From Ruminococcaceae bacterium AM07-15 (lineage in GTDB: Bacteria; Bacillota; Clostridia; Oscillospirales; Butyricicoccaceae), in the NCBI GenBank assembly GCA_003477405.1, contig QUDE01000001.1, positions 62,001 to 126,000 of the forward strand: a DNA stretch of 64,000 nt, written 5' to 3'. The stretch's first letter is position 1. The number at the start of each line of letters is the position of its first letter. The position numbers were made by a program, and so were the translations under genes. This document shows, one piece after another, positions 8,828 through 16,945 of this stretch. The notes beneath the pieces were generated by a model that did no database searches, had not been told where the DNA came from, and saw only the letters and a program-made list of their open reading frames with translations.

Positions 8828-9840
8828 TCAAGCGTACCCGGCTCATTACCACCGCTTCTGTAAACCCCTATCATAACCTGGCATTGGAAGAGCTTTTGAT
8901 GGAAAGCAATCCGCCGGAATGCTGCACCTTGTATCTGTGGCAGAACCGGCAGACGGTGGTCATCGGACAAAATCAGAACGCCTGGCAGGAATGCCGGGTG
9001 AAAGAGCTGGAAGAAGACGGCGGGCATCTGGCCCGCCGTCTCTCCGGCGGGGGTGCCGTGTTCCACGATCTGGGAAACCTGAACTTCACCTTCCTTGTTC
9101 CCCGGGCCGATTACGATGTGGCCCGGCAGACCCAGGTGATTCAGGAAGCGGCTGCCAGCTTTGGTCTGACCGTGGAGCGGTCGGGCCGCAACGACATCCT
9201 GGTGGAAGGCCGGAAGTTTTCCGGTAACGCCTTTTATAAAAAAGGGCAGAATGCCTACCACCATGGAACCATCCTCATCGATGTGGACATGGGTGCTCTG
9301 GGCCGCTACCTCAATGTGGCGCCGGACAAGCTCCAATCCAAGGGAGTGCGTTCGGTGCGCAGCCGTGTGGCAAACCTGCGGGAGTTTTCCCAGGACATCA
9401 CGGTGGAAACCATGAAGCAGCGGCTGGAAGCGGCCTTTGAAAAGGTCTATGGCGGCCCTGTGGAAAAGCTGCGGGAAGAGGATCTGGACCAAAAGGCCCT
9501 GGAGGCCCTGGAGGAAAAATATGCTTCCTTCCAGTGGCGGCTGGGGAAAAAGATCCCCTTTGACAAGGAGATTTCCGGCCGGTTCCCCTGGGGTGGAGTG
9601 AAGATCTGCCTTGGGATCAACGGCGGACGGGTGGAAAAAGCCCGTATTTTCTCCGATGCCATGGATTCAGAATGTTTCCCTCAGCTGGAGAAGGCCCTCA
9701 TGGGGCTCCCCTACTCCTCTGCGGCTCTTTTGCAGGCCATACGGCCTCTTTTGCCGGAAGAAGCGGGAGAACTGGGCTATGAGATGGACGGCCAGATGGG
9801 CCGGGACTTTTGCTCCCTTCTGGAAGGGGAGGACTTTTAA
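8824..9840 (+). CDS. lplA: Lipoate-protein ligase A
   Basis: Activates free lipoate with ATP and transfers it to lipoyl-domain lysines, here most likely GcvH. The 338-residue protein keeps RRLSGGGAVFHDLGNLNFTF (71-90) and the lipoyl-AMP lysine K131 in VEGRKFSGNAFYKKG, followed by a C-terminal accessory domain (about 250-330), so it should act without a partner subunit. The ATG overlaps the gcvPB stop as ATGA, implying coupled translation. Its place in the operon ties lipoylation to glycine cleavage. Confidence 0.95.
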   Translation: MIKRTRLITTASVNPYHNLALEELLMESNPPECCTLYLWQNRQTVVIGQNQNAWQECRVKELEEDGGHLARRLSGGGAVFHDLGNLNFTFLVPRADYDVARQTQVIQEAAASFGLTVERSGRNDILVEGRKFSGNAFYKKGQNAYHHGTILIDVDMGALGRYLNVAPDKLQSKGVRSVRSRVANLREFSQDITVETMKQRLEAAFEKVYGGPVEKLREEDLDQKALEALEEKYASFQWRLGKKIPFDKEISGRFPWGGVKICLGINGGRVEKARIFSDAMDSECFPQLEKALMGLPYSSAALLQAIRPLLPEEAGELGYEMDGQMGRDFCSLLEGEDF

Positions 9841-9851
9841 AATCATCACAG

Positions 9852-9885
9852 GGGCGGAGGTCAGATAGGCCCCCGCCCTCTTTTA
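9852..9885 (+). terminator. Hairpin between lplA and lpdA, possible partial terminator
   Basis: GGGCGG (852-857) pairs with CCGCCC (873-878) and is followed by TCTTTT. The stem is short, so it may only reduce read-through into lpdA. Confidence 0.5.
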
Positions 9886-9912
9886 TCTTTGTGAGAACGG
9901 GAGGAAAGCCAG

Positions 9913-11334
9913 ATGGATCAACAATATCAGCTGGTGGTCATCGGCGCCGGGCCGGGAGGCTATGTGGCCGCTATCCGGGCGGCTCAGCTGGGGCTCAAGA
10001 CCGCCGTCATTGAAAACCGGGATGTGGGAGGCACCTGCCTCAATCGGGGCTGTATCCCCACCAAATCCATGCTCCATGCCGCCGAGCTCTATCACGAAGC
10101 GGTACATAACTTTGAAACCCTGGGTCTGCATGCCGATCATGTGACGCTGGATGCGGCCAAGATCCAGGCCCGGAAGGAAGAAGTGGTGGGCAAGCTGCGG
10201 GGCGGCGTGGAACAGCTGTTCAAGAGCAATGGCATTGCCCATCTCCGGGGCACCGGCACCATCCTGGATGAGCACACCGTTTCCTTTTCTCCCCTGGACG
10301 ACGGCGAAAAGGAAACCCTTCACACAGAGCACATCCTCATCGCCACAGGCAGCGTGCCTTCCAGCCCGCCGGTGGAGGGGATGGATCTGCCGGGAGTCAT
10401 CACCAGCGATGAACTGCTGAGCATGGACACCCTGTATGACCACCTGATTGTGGCCGGGGCCGGGGTCATCGGCATGGAGTTTGCTTCCCTCTATAACGCC
10501 TATGGCAAGAAAGTGACCCTGATGGCATCCCGGGACCGGATCCTGCCCAAGGTGGATAAAGAGCTGGCCCAGAACCTGACCATGGTGCTGAAAAAGCGGG
10601 GGGTGGAATTTGTCCACAAGGCCCGGCTGAAGAAGATCACCCAAAGCCCCGAAGGCAAGCTGCAATGCTGGTATCTGGACGGAGAAGAATATAAGAGCGT
10701 GGAAGGCGACGGCGTGCTGCTGGCCGCCGGACGGAGCCCCAACACCAAGGACCTGTTCGGCCCGGGATTTTCGGTGGAGCAGGACGAAAAGGGCGCCATT
10801 CTGGTGGATGAGCATTTCCGCACCAACCGGGAAAATGTCTATGCCATCGGCGATGTGATCCCCGGCGTGCAGCTGGCCCATGTGGCATCGGCCCAGGGCA
10901 TTGTGGCCGTGGAGGATATGCTGGGAAAAGAACCTTCCATCCGCCTGGATGTGATCCCCGACTGCATCTATACCAACCCGGAGATTGCTTCGGTGGGCCT
11001 GACAGAGGCCCAGGCCAAGGAGCAGGGCATGAAGGTCAAGACCAGCAAGGCTTCCATGCTGGCCAACGGCAAATCCATGATCTCCCTCCAGGACCGGGGC
11101 TTTATCAAGCTGGTCTATGACGAGGAAGGGGACCGTCTGGTGGGAGCCCAGCTGATGTGCGCCCGGGCCACCGATATGGTGGGCGAGCTGGCCACCGCCA
11201 TCGTCAACGGCCTTTCCCAGAAGCAGCTGGCCGCCGTCATCCGTCCTCACCCCACTTATGTGGAAGCGGTCACCGAGGCCGTGGAGGATCTGGAAGGCAT
11301 GGCCATCCATATGGCGAAAAAACGCAGGATATAG
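9913..11334 (+). CDS. lpdA: Dihydrolipoyl dehydrogenase (E3 / L protein)
   Basis: FAD enzyme that reoxidises dihydrolipoyl-GcvH with NAD+. The 473-residue protein has the FAD-binding GAGPGGYVAAIRAAQ at 11-25, redox cysteines C42 and C47 in GGTCLNRGCIPTKS, the NAD site GAGVIGMEFASLY near 181-193, and the C-terminal HPTYVEAVTE with catalytic His and Glu. GGGAGGAAAGCC precedes the ATG. As last gene of the cluster it gives the operon a full P, H, T and L set. No lipoyl domain is fused to its N-terminus, unlike some clostridial E3 proteins. Confidence 0.96.
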   Translation: MDQQYQLVVIGAGPGGYVAAIRAAQLGLKTAVIENRDVGGTCLNRGCIPTKSMLHAAELYHEAVHNFETLGLHADHVTLDAAKIQARKEEVVGKLRGGVEQLFKSNGIAHLRGTGTILDEHTVSFSPLDDGEKETLHTEHILIATGSVPSSPPVEGMDLPGVITSDELLSMDTLYDHLIVAGAGVIGMEFASLYNAYGKKVTLMASRDRILPKVDKELAQNLTMVLKKRGVEFVHKARLKKITQSPEGKLQCWYLDGEEYKSVEGDGVLLAAGRSPNTKDLFGPGFSVEQDEKGAILVDEHFRTNRENVYAIGDVIPGVQLAHVASAQGIVAVEDMLGKEPSIRLDVIPDCIYTNPEIASVGLTEAQAKEQGMKVKTSKASMLANGKSMISLQDRGFIKLVYDEEGDRLVGAQLMCARATDMVGELATAIVNGLSQKQLAAVIRPHPTYVEAVTEAVEDLEGMAIHMAKKRRI

Positions 11335-11349
11335 CAGGAATTTACGCAC

Positions 11350-11379
11350 AAAAAAGGGCGGCTTTGAGCCGTCCTTTTT
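11350..11379 (+). terminator. Terminator of the gcv-lpd operon
   Basis: AAAAAGGGCGGCT-ttg-AGCCGTCCTTTTT; near-perfect stem with A and T runs, 16 bases after lpdA. Confidence 0.88.
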
Positions 11380-11393
11380 GATGCCATTTTCCT

Positions 11394-11422
11394 TTGACGA
11401 AGAAGCAATTCTTTGGTATAGT
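11394..11422 (+). promoter_or_regulatory. Candidate sigma-A promoter of proBA
   Basis: TTGACG (11394-11399), 17-base spacer, TATAGT (11417-11422), about 45 bases before proB. Confidence 0.78.
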
Positions 11423-11468
11423 AAGATGAAATAAAATCATCGCGCCAAAGGCGCCGGGAGGTCTTTTT

Positions 11469-12257
11469 TTGAACACGCTGTCCAGGGCCAAACGCATTGT
11501 TATAAAAATCGGCACCAGCACATTGACTTATGAAACCGGGCGGATCAACATCCGCCGGTTCGAAGGGCTGTGTAAGGTGCTTTCCGATATCAAGAACTCC
11601 GGCCGGGAGGTAGTACTGGTCTCCTCCGGAGCGGTGGGCGTGGGAGTGGCCAAGCTGGGGCTCCCCTGCCGTCCCAAAGACACCCCCTCCAAGCAGGCCG
11701 CTGCCGCTGTGGGCCAGTGCGAGCTGATGTATCTTTATGACAAGCTCTTTCTGGAAAAAAGCCACAAGGTGGCCCAGGTGCTGCTGACCCGGGATGTGGT
11801 GGAGGTGGAGAACCGGGCCCAGAACGCCCGCAACACCTTCGAGCGGCTCTTTTCCATGGGGGCCATCCCTATCGTCAATGAAAACGACACCGTCTCCATC
11901 GAAGAACTGGAGTTTGGTGACAACGATACCCTGTCGGCCATGGTGGCCGTGCTCACCGGCGCCGATGGGTTGATCATTCTGTCCGACATCGACGGCCTGT
12001 ATGCCGAAGATCCCCGGAAAAACCCCAAAGCTCCCCTGATCCCGGTGATCCACCAGATCGACAGCCACATTGAGAGCATTGCCGGCGGTTCCGGCTCGGG
12101 ATTGGGCACCGGCGGCATGAGCACCAAGATTCAGGCCGCCAAGATCGCCACCTCCCACGGCATCCCCATGGCCATCATCAACGGCAGCGACCCCAACCTG
12201 CTTTATGATCTGCTGGATGGTATTCCGGTGGGTTCTCTGTTTCTTCCGGCCAAATAA
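11469..12257 (+). CDS. proB: Glutamate 5-kinase
   Basis: First step of proline synthesis: phosphorylates glutamate. Amino-acid kinase fold with IVIKIGTSTLTYETG at 11-25, VLVSSGAVGVGVAKLG near 50-65, and GDNDTLSAMVAVLTGADGL and GTGGMSTKIQAAKIA further on. TTG 11469 is chosen because GGGAGGT lies about seven bases upstream and the family begins there. At 262 residues it lacks the C-terminal PUA domain of the E. coli enzyme, a common short form in Firmicutes. It is followed 26 bases later by proA. Confidence 0.95.
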   Translation: MNTLSRAKRIVIKIGTSTLTYETGRINIRRFEGLCKVLSDIKNSGREVVLVSSGAVGVGVAKLGLPCRPKDTPSKQAAAAVGQCELMYLYDKLFLEKSHKVAQVLLTRDVVEVENRAQNARNTFERLFSMGAIPIVNENDTVSIEELEFGDNDTLSAMVAVLTGADGLIILSDIDGLYAEDPRKNPKAPLIPVIHQIDSHIESIAGGSGSGLGTGGMSTKIQAAKIATSHGIPMAIINGSDPNLLYDLLDGIPVGSLFLPAK

Positions 12258-12283
12258 TCCATCTCTCAGGAGGTTTTGCAAGT

Positions 12284-13531
12284 ATGACCGATCATCTGCA
12301 CCAGCTGGCCAAGCAGGCTAAAGAAGCTGCCCGGCAGCTGGCTCTTTACGATACCGAACAAAAGAACCGGGCCTTGCTGGCCATTGCCCAGGCCCTGGAA
12401 GACAATATCCCTGCCATCCTGGCGGCCAATGCCCGGGATGTGGAATCGGCCCAGGAAAACGGCGTGCGCCCCACCATGATCGACCGGCTGCGGCTGGATG
12501 AAGGCCGGGTGCGCAGCATGGCGGAAGGGGCCCGTCAGGTGGCCCAGCTGCCCGATCCCACCGGCAATGTGCTGGAGACCATCCATCGCCCCAACGGCAT
12601 GGTCATTGAAAAGGTGTCGGTGCCCATGGGGGTCATCGGCATCATCTATGAAGCCCGGCCCAATGTGACGGTGGACTCCGCCGTCCTCTGCTTCAAGGCC
12701 GGCAGCGCCGCTTTTCTCCGGGGCGGCAAGGAAGCTTTCTTCTCCAACACCCAGCTGGCCAAGGTGATGCGCAGCGCCCTGGAGCAGGAGGGCCTGTGCC
12801 CCGATTGCGTCATTTTGTTGGACGACACTTCCCGGGAGACCGCCCAGCAGATGATGGGCCTGCGGGGGTATATCGATGTGCTCATCCCTCGGGGCGGCGC
12901 AGGGCTGATTCGCTCGGTGGTGGAAAACGCCAAAGTGCCGGTGATCGAAACCGGTACCGGCAACTGCCATATTTATGTGGACAAGGACGCCGATCTGGAT
13001 ATGGCGGTGGAGATCCTCTACAACGCCAAGTGTTCCCGGCCTTCGGTGTGCAATGCCGCCGAAAGCCTGCTGGTTCACCAGGATATCGCAGCAGAATTTC
13101 TCCCCCGGGCCAAACAGAAGCTGGATGAATGCAAGGTGGAGTGGCGGGGAAGCCCTCGCACCGTGGCCATTCTCCCCGGCATTGCCCCGGCCACTTTGGA
13201 GGATTACGCCGCGGAATATAACGACTATATCCTCTCCTGCAAAGTGATCGACGGCCTGGATGAGGCCATCGCCCACATCCGCCGCTATTCCACCGGCCAC
13301 AGTGAGTGCATCGTCACCCGCAATGAAGAAGCGGCCCGCCGTTTTGCCCGCAGTGTGGATTCGGCCGCCGTCTATATCAATGCCTCTACCCGCTTCACCG
13401 ATGGCAGCGAGTTCGGCATGGGAGCGGAGATCGGCATCTCCACCCAGAAGCTCCATGCCCGGGGCCCCATGGGCCTGCGGGAGCTGACTTCCTACAAGTA
13501 TGTGATCCTGGGTTCGGGCCAGGTTCGGTAA
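12284..13531 (+). CDS. proA: Gamma-glutamyl phosphate reductase
   Basis: Second step of proline synthesis: NADPH reduction of glutamyl-5-phosphate made by ProB. The 415 residues match the family. Visible blocks are VPMGVIGIIYEARPNVT near 113-129, IDVLIPRGGAGLI near 196-208, the catalytic Cys within SRPSVCNAAESLL near 254, and HSECIVTRN. CAGGAGGT lies upstream of the ATG. Forms a two-gene operon with proB and ends at a strong bidirectional terminator. Confidence 0.97.
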   Translation: MTDHLHQLAKQAKEAARQLALYDTEQKNRALLAIAQALEDNIPAILAANARDVESAQENGVRPTMIDRLRLDEGRVRSMAEGARQVAQLPDPTGNVLETIHRPNGMVIEKVSVPMGVIGIIYEARPNVTVDSAVLCFKAGSAAFLRGGKEAFFSNTQLAKVMRSALEQEGLCPDCVILLDDTSRETAQQMMGLRGYIDVLIPRGGAGLIRSVVENAKVPVIETGTGNCHIYVDKDADLDMAVEILYNAKCSRPSVCNAAESLLVHQDIAAEFLPRAKQKLDECKVEWRGSPRTVAILPGIAPATLEDYAAEYNDYILSCKVIDGLDEAIAHIRRYSTGHSECIVTRNEEAARRFARSVDSAAVYINASTRFTDGSEFGMGAEIGISTQKLHARGPMGLRELTSYKYVILGSGQVR

Positions 13532-13533
13532 TC

Positions 13534-13569
13534 AAAAAGGACAGGCATTGCCTGTCCTTTTTCTTTTTT
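13534..13569. terminator. Bidirectional terminator between proA and the LysR gene
   Basis: AAAAAGGACAGGC-at-TGCCTGTCCTTTTT with T-rich tails. It lies between convergent genes and partly overlaps the LysR stop codon at 13568. Confidence 0.9.
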
Positions 13570-14458
13570 ATTCTTCCAGATCGTCTCCGGCCTCCTGACA
13601 CAGGGCCAGAAAATCCCGGGCGGGCTTGGTCTGGTATTTGTCGGGGTGATAGAGGATGTTGAAATCCCGGCGGAACACGGCGTCTTGTACAGGCACCACC
13701 TGCAAAAGCCCCCGTCCCACGCTGTCCTGCACCAGCCGCCAGGGCAGCACTGAAACGCCCAGCCCCATGGCCACCGCTTCGATGAGGGCCTGGGTGTTGA
13801 CGCTTTCCCACATAGGCTCTGCCGTCAGGTTGTGGGAGCGGGCCACGCTGTCAAAGAGATCCCGGGTACCGCTGCCCTTTTCCCGCAAAAGCAGGGGCTT
13901 TGTCATCAGCTGGGCCAGGGTGACTCCCTGCTCTTTGGCCAGGGGGTCTTTGGGAGAACAGACGGCCACCATCCGGTCGCCGGAAAAGCGGCGGCAGGCC
14001 AGCTTTCCGCTGCGGGGGGCGCTTTCGATCAGGGCGAAATCCATGGCATTTTCCAGCAGTTTTTCTTCGATGACTCCGGAGTTTTGGATTTCCACCGTCA
14101 CTTTCACTGAGGGATAGCGGCGGCGGAAGTCCTGCACCAAAGCGGGCAGCAGCTTCGTGCCGATGGTCATGCTGCTGCCGATATGTAAGGGGGACCGGTC
14201 GCCCCATTGCCGGGCGCCGGTCTCCAGTTCATCGCACAGGGCCAGAATTCGTTCGGTGTAGCGGAGAAACTCTTTTCCGGCCTGGGTGAGATACAGCCTG
14301 CGGCCGATCCGGTCAAACAGGCGCACGCCATAGTGTTCTTCCAGCTCCCGCACCGCCAGGCTCACCGCAGGCTGGGCCAGATACAGGCTTTTGGCCGCTT
14401 TGGTCACCCCACCTTCTTTGCATACCGCAGCAAAAATGCGGAAATGGCGCAGCGTCAT
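13568..14458 (-). CDS. LysR-family transcriptional regulator
   Basis: DNA-binding regulator of 296 residues. An N-terminal winged helix-turn-helix covers residues 1-60 (MTLRHFRIFAAVCKEGGVTK, then AAKSLYLAQPAVSLAVREL); a periplasmic-binding-like effector domain follows from about 88. The start at 14458 has GGGGGAG upstream and removes a spurious extension into gerB. Likeness to CysL/YwfM-type members suggests sulfur or small-ligand sensing but this is weak. No divergently transcribed target lies next to it, so the regulon is unknown. Confidence 0.93.
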   Translation of the reverse strand: MTLRHFRIFAAVCKEGGVTKAAKSLYLAQPAVSLAVRELEEHYGVRLFDRIGRRLYLTQAGKEFLRYTERILALCDELETGARQWGDRSPLHIGSSMTIGTKLLPALVQDFRRRYPSVKVTVEIQNSGVIEEKLLENAMDFALIESAPRSGKLACRRFSGDRMVAVCSPKDPLAKEQGVTLAQLMTKPLLLREKGSGTRDLFDSVARSHNLTAEPMWESVNTQALIEAVAMGLGVSVLPWRLVQDSVGRGLLQVVPVQDAVFRRDFNILYHPDKYQTKPARDFLALCQEAGDDLEE

Positions 14459-14491
14459 AGTTTCTCCCCCTTTCTTCCGGATTTTCATTTT

Positions 14492-14520
14492 ATTATAGGG
14501 CATCACCGCTTCTTTTGCAA
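14492..14520 (-). promoter_or_regulatory. Candidate promoter of the LysR gene
   Basis: TTGCAA (14520-14515), 17-base spacer and TATAAT (14497-14492) on the - strand, overlapping the last codons of gerB. It lets the regulator be expressed apart from the germination operon. Confidence 0.7.
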
Positions 14521-15588
14521 GGCGGCGCGGCGGCTGCGCCACAACCGCCCCAGGGCCAGAAGGGGCGGAAAAAGGAGAAGAGCTGGGGTCAGGATATATT
14601 TTTCCAGCCCCAGGAAGGTGAAAAGCTCCATTTCGCTGGTGAAAAACAGCAGTGCCAGATTGACGGCCGACAGCGTCAGGGGCATGGTCAGCAGCTTTTC
14701 CCGGCAGGAAAATACCGGGGCCAGGGCCTTTTGGGCAAAGAGGATGCAAAGCCCTGCTTTGCAGAACTGGCAGAAAAGAAAGTTCACCGCCACAAAAATC
14801 TCAAACCGCTGAAAGAAGGAACCCAGAGACACCAGGCTGGCTACGGCAAAGGAAGGAAAGTAATAGGAAGAAACGGCGTGATAATCCAGGGCCGCCAGGT
14901 TTTTGATGAACACCGAGCACAAAGTGAGGGCGGTGAGGAACACCGCACCCATGGCTCCCCGTTTCCGTTTCTGTTCCTCTGTCAGGCAGACACCCAGCAC
15001 CACCAGGGGGAAAAAGCACTCGGCAAAAGAGAGGATCAGGGCGGTAAAGGTGCCCTGAAACAGATTGTTCCATTTTTCCTGCAAGGGAAGAAGGGCCCGG
15101 AAGTCGCACTGGGGCAGGGTGACCAGCACCGACAGCAGAACAAAGGCCATCACAATGGGCAGCAGCATTTCTCCGGTCCGTCCCAAAGCGGCGCAGCCGG
15201 CCCGGGCCATGAAGAAGAGGGTGCAGCCCATCATCAGAGCCAGCACAGGCCGGGGCGTGGCCCACAAGGTGGTTTCCGACAGGAAGAACACAAAAACCCC
15301 GGTAGTGACAGCGGCCAGATACCAAGCCGTCAGGCCGTAGAACATGGAAAATAGCCGTCCGCCCACCTTTCCGGCACACCGGGAAAAGACCCCTTCCACA
15401 CTGTGCTCTCCAGGGAGCAGGGACAGGGTACAGAAAAGCAAAGGGAGATACAGAAGGGCGGCCAATAAAATGGTGATCCAGGTATCCCGTCCCCCCTCGC
15501 TGGCCCCGCCGATGAGGGAGACGCTGCCCAGCATGGAGAGCACCAGCAAGGAGAAATATCCCCGCCCGGAAACAGTGGCTTTTTTCAT
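14503..15588 (-). CDS. Spore germination permease, GerB/GerAB family
   Basis: Membrane subunit of a germinant receptor in the spore inner membrane; family members resemble amino-acid permeases (APC superfamily) and bind the germinant. The 361-residue protein has about ten hydrophobic segments, starting SGRGYFSLLVLSMLGSVSLI. ATG 15588 overlaps the stop of the small gene upstream as ATGA; the longer frame (to 15723) runs inside that gene. Last gene of gerA-gerC-small ORF-gerB, an order that differs from the classic A-B-C. Confidence 0.9.
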   Translation of the reverse strand: MKKATVSGRGYFSLLVLSMLGSVSLIGGASEGGRDTWITILLAALLYLPLLFCTLSLLPGEHSVEGVFSRCAGKVGGRLFSMFYGLTAWYLAAVTTGVFVFFLSETTLWATPRPVLALMMGCTLFFMARAGCAALGRTGEMLLPIVMAFVLLSVLVTLPQCDFRALLPLQEKWNNLFQGTFTALILSFAECFFPLVVLGVCLTEEQKRKRGAMGAVFLTALTLCSVFIKNLAALDYHAVSSYYFPSFAVASLVSLGSFFQRFEIFVAVNFLFCQFCKAGLCILFAQKALAPVFSCREKLLTMPLTLSAVNLALLFFTSEMELFTFLGLEKYILTPALLLFPPLLALGRLWRSRRAALQKKR

Positions 15589-15812
15589 GCCCCCGCCCCC
15601 CGCCACAGTCCAGGCAAAGCCCGGAGGAATTCTTCCACCCGTTGAGCGGGAAAAGGCAGACGGGCGCCCCAGGCCGCTGCCAGCGTGGCCCCCAGGTTCC
15701 CCAGCCAGAACAGGCCGTACCAAAGGGGGGCCTTCCCTTTTCTTTTCCAGATATTCCGGTCCAGAAAGGCGAAAAACAGATAGAATAACAGCACCGACAG
15801 TAAAACTTCCAT
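15585..15812 (-). CDS. Small membrane protein in the germination operon
   Basis: A 75-residue frame from ATG 15812 with a strong AGGAGG site eight bases upstream, ending in an ATGA overlap with gerB. Residues about 3-18 (VLLSVLLFYLFFAFLD) and 33-47 are hydrophobic, suggesting one or two membrane spans, and the tail is Arg-rich. I recognise no family. Its strong ribosome site, close fit between gerC (gap eight bases) and gerB, and coupling argue it is real. GerD-type or small accessory subunits occur in some ger operons, so it could be a receptor accessory subunit; that is inference. Confidence 0.75.
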   Translation of the reverse strand: MEVLLSVLLFYLFFAFLDRNIWKRKGKAPLWYGLFWLGNLGATLAAAWGARLPFPAQRVEEFLRALPGLWRGAGA

Positions 15813-15820
15813 AGCGCCTC

Positions 15821-16945
15821 CTAATTTGCTCTGGCCGCCGGCAGATACATCCGGCCGGTGCCGGTGACCTGCACCTGTACCGAAAGGCCCAGATCGGCCT
15901 GGGAGAAGAATGTGTGCCACTGGTCTTTGATCTGTTCCCACTCTGTGGGCTGCCTGCGGCTCAGGTCCAGCCCCAGCCCCAAGGGATCGCAGGCAAATTC
16001 CTTTTGCAGCTTTTGCAACAGCGCTTGCCCACGCTGGGTGAGTTCTGCGCTGCACAAACTCTCCAGCTGGCGGCGCCCTTCCTGGGAAAGCAGGGGCTGA
16101 TCCCCCTCCAGCTCGCTGACCATCACCTCGGCCCGGAGGGACAGCGTCCCCTGCACCTGTCCCTGGGGTGTCAGGGCGGTGTGGAGAGTCAGGCGGCAGG
16201 TGTCCAGAGTGAAGGTCACATTCCCGCCCTCTTCCTGGGAACGGAGAACGGTGATGGCTCCCGAGGGCTTTTTTCCCCGGAGCATCAGCAAAGTATCGGT
16301 CTCTTCTTCATCCAGGAAACCCACCAGGCGGGACTCCTGGAAAAGAGCCGCTCCCTGGGAGAGCGTACCCTCCTCCCCCGCTGCCACCGCCGGCAGATAG
16401 GGGTCAATGCCTTTTTCCTGTACCTCGCTGTAAAACTGATAAAAGGGCATATAAGGGCCCTGTTGGCCCTCTTCCGAGGCCCGCATGGCAATTTCATAGC
16501 CTGCCAGGATTTCGGTGACAGGGGGCGTTTCCAGCAGCTTGGCCGCCGTGTCTTCCCGGGAGACCACCAGGGCCAGGGACAAGGGCATATCATGCTGGCG
16601 GCTGAGATAATCCAGCACCTGCTCCATCCCGTTCCGGGCCAGGTCGGCGCTGACGGCCACCGTCTGGGTGTGGCCCAGATAAAGCCGCCGCCCGGTATTC
16701 CCCGCGGCCGCCTGACTGGCCGCAATACAGCTGGGGCCCTCCCCTTCCACCAGACGGCTTTCCACATCCTTCTGGCCGCTTTCCACATGGGCCAGCTCGG
16801 CGGTGAACAGGGTCTGACCTTCGGGATTTACATCCAGGGCCATGCCCGAGACAATGGTCAGGGTATTCAGTTCCTGATAATCCCAGCAGCCTCCGGTGAA
16901 AAGCAGAGCCAGGGACAAAAAAACAGCACAGATTTTATTCTTCAT
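15821..16945 (-). CDS. Spore germination lipoprotein, GerC/GerAC family
   Basis: Lipoprotein subunit of the germinant receptor. The 374-residue protein starts with a lipoprotein signal (MKNKICAVFLSLALLFTGGC, lipobox Cys at 20) followed directly by the GerAC hallmark WDYQELNTL. LSRRQHDMPLSLALVVSRE is another typical stretch. ATG 16945 is chosen for its GGAGGAAA site and signal peptide; a longer frame adds 55 unrelated residues. It overlaps the end of gerA by 11 bases. Confidence 0.93.
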   Translation of the reverse strand: MKNKICAVFLSLALLFTGGCWDYQELNTLTIVSGMALDVNPEGQTLFTAELAHVESGQKDVESRLVEGEGPSCIAASQAAAGNTGRRLYLGHTQTVAVSADLARNGMEQVLDYLSRQHDMPLSLALVVSREDTAAKLLETPPVTEILAGYEIAMRASEEGQQGPYMPFYQFYSEVQEKGIDPYLPAVAAGEEGTLSQGAALFQESRLVGFLDEEETDTLLMLRGKKPSGAITVLRSQEEGGNVTFTLDTCRLTLHTALTPQGQVQGTLSLRAEVMVSELEGDQPLLSQEGRRQLESLCSAELTQRGQALLQKLQKEFACDPLGLGLDLSRRQPTEWEQIKDQWHTFFSQADLGLSVQVQVTGTGRMYLPAARAN

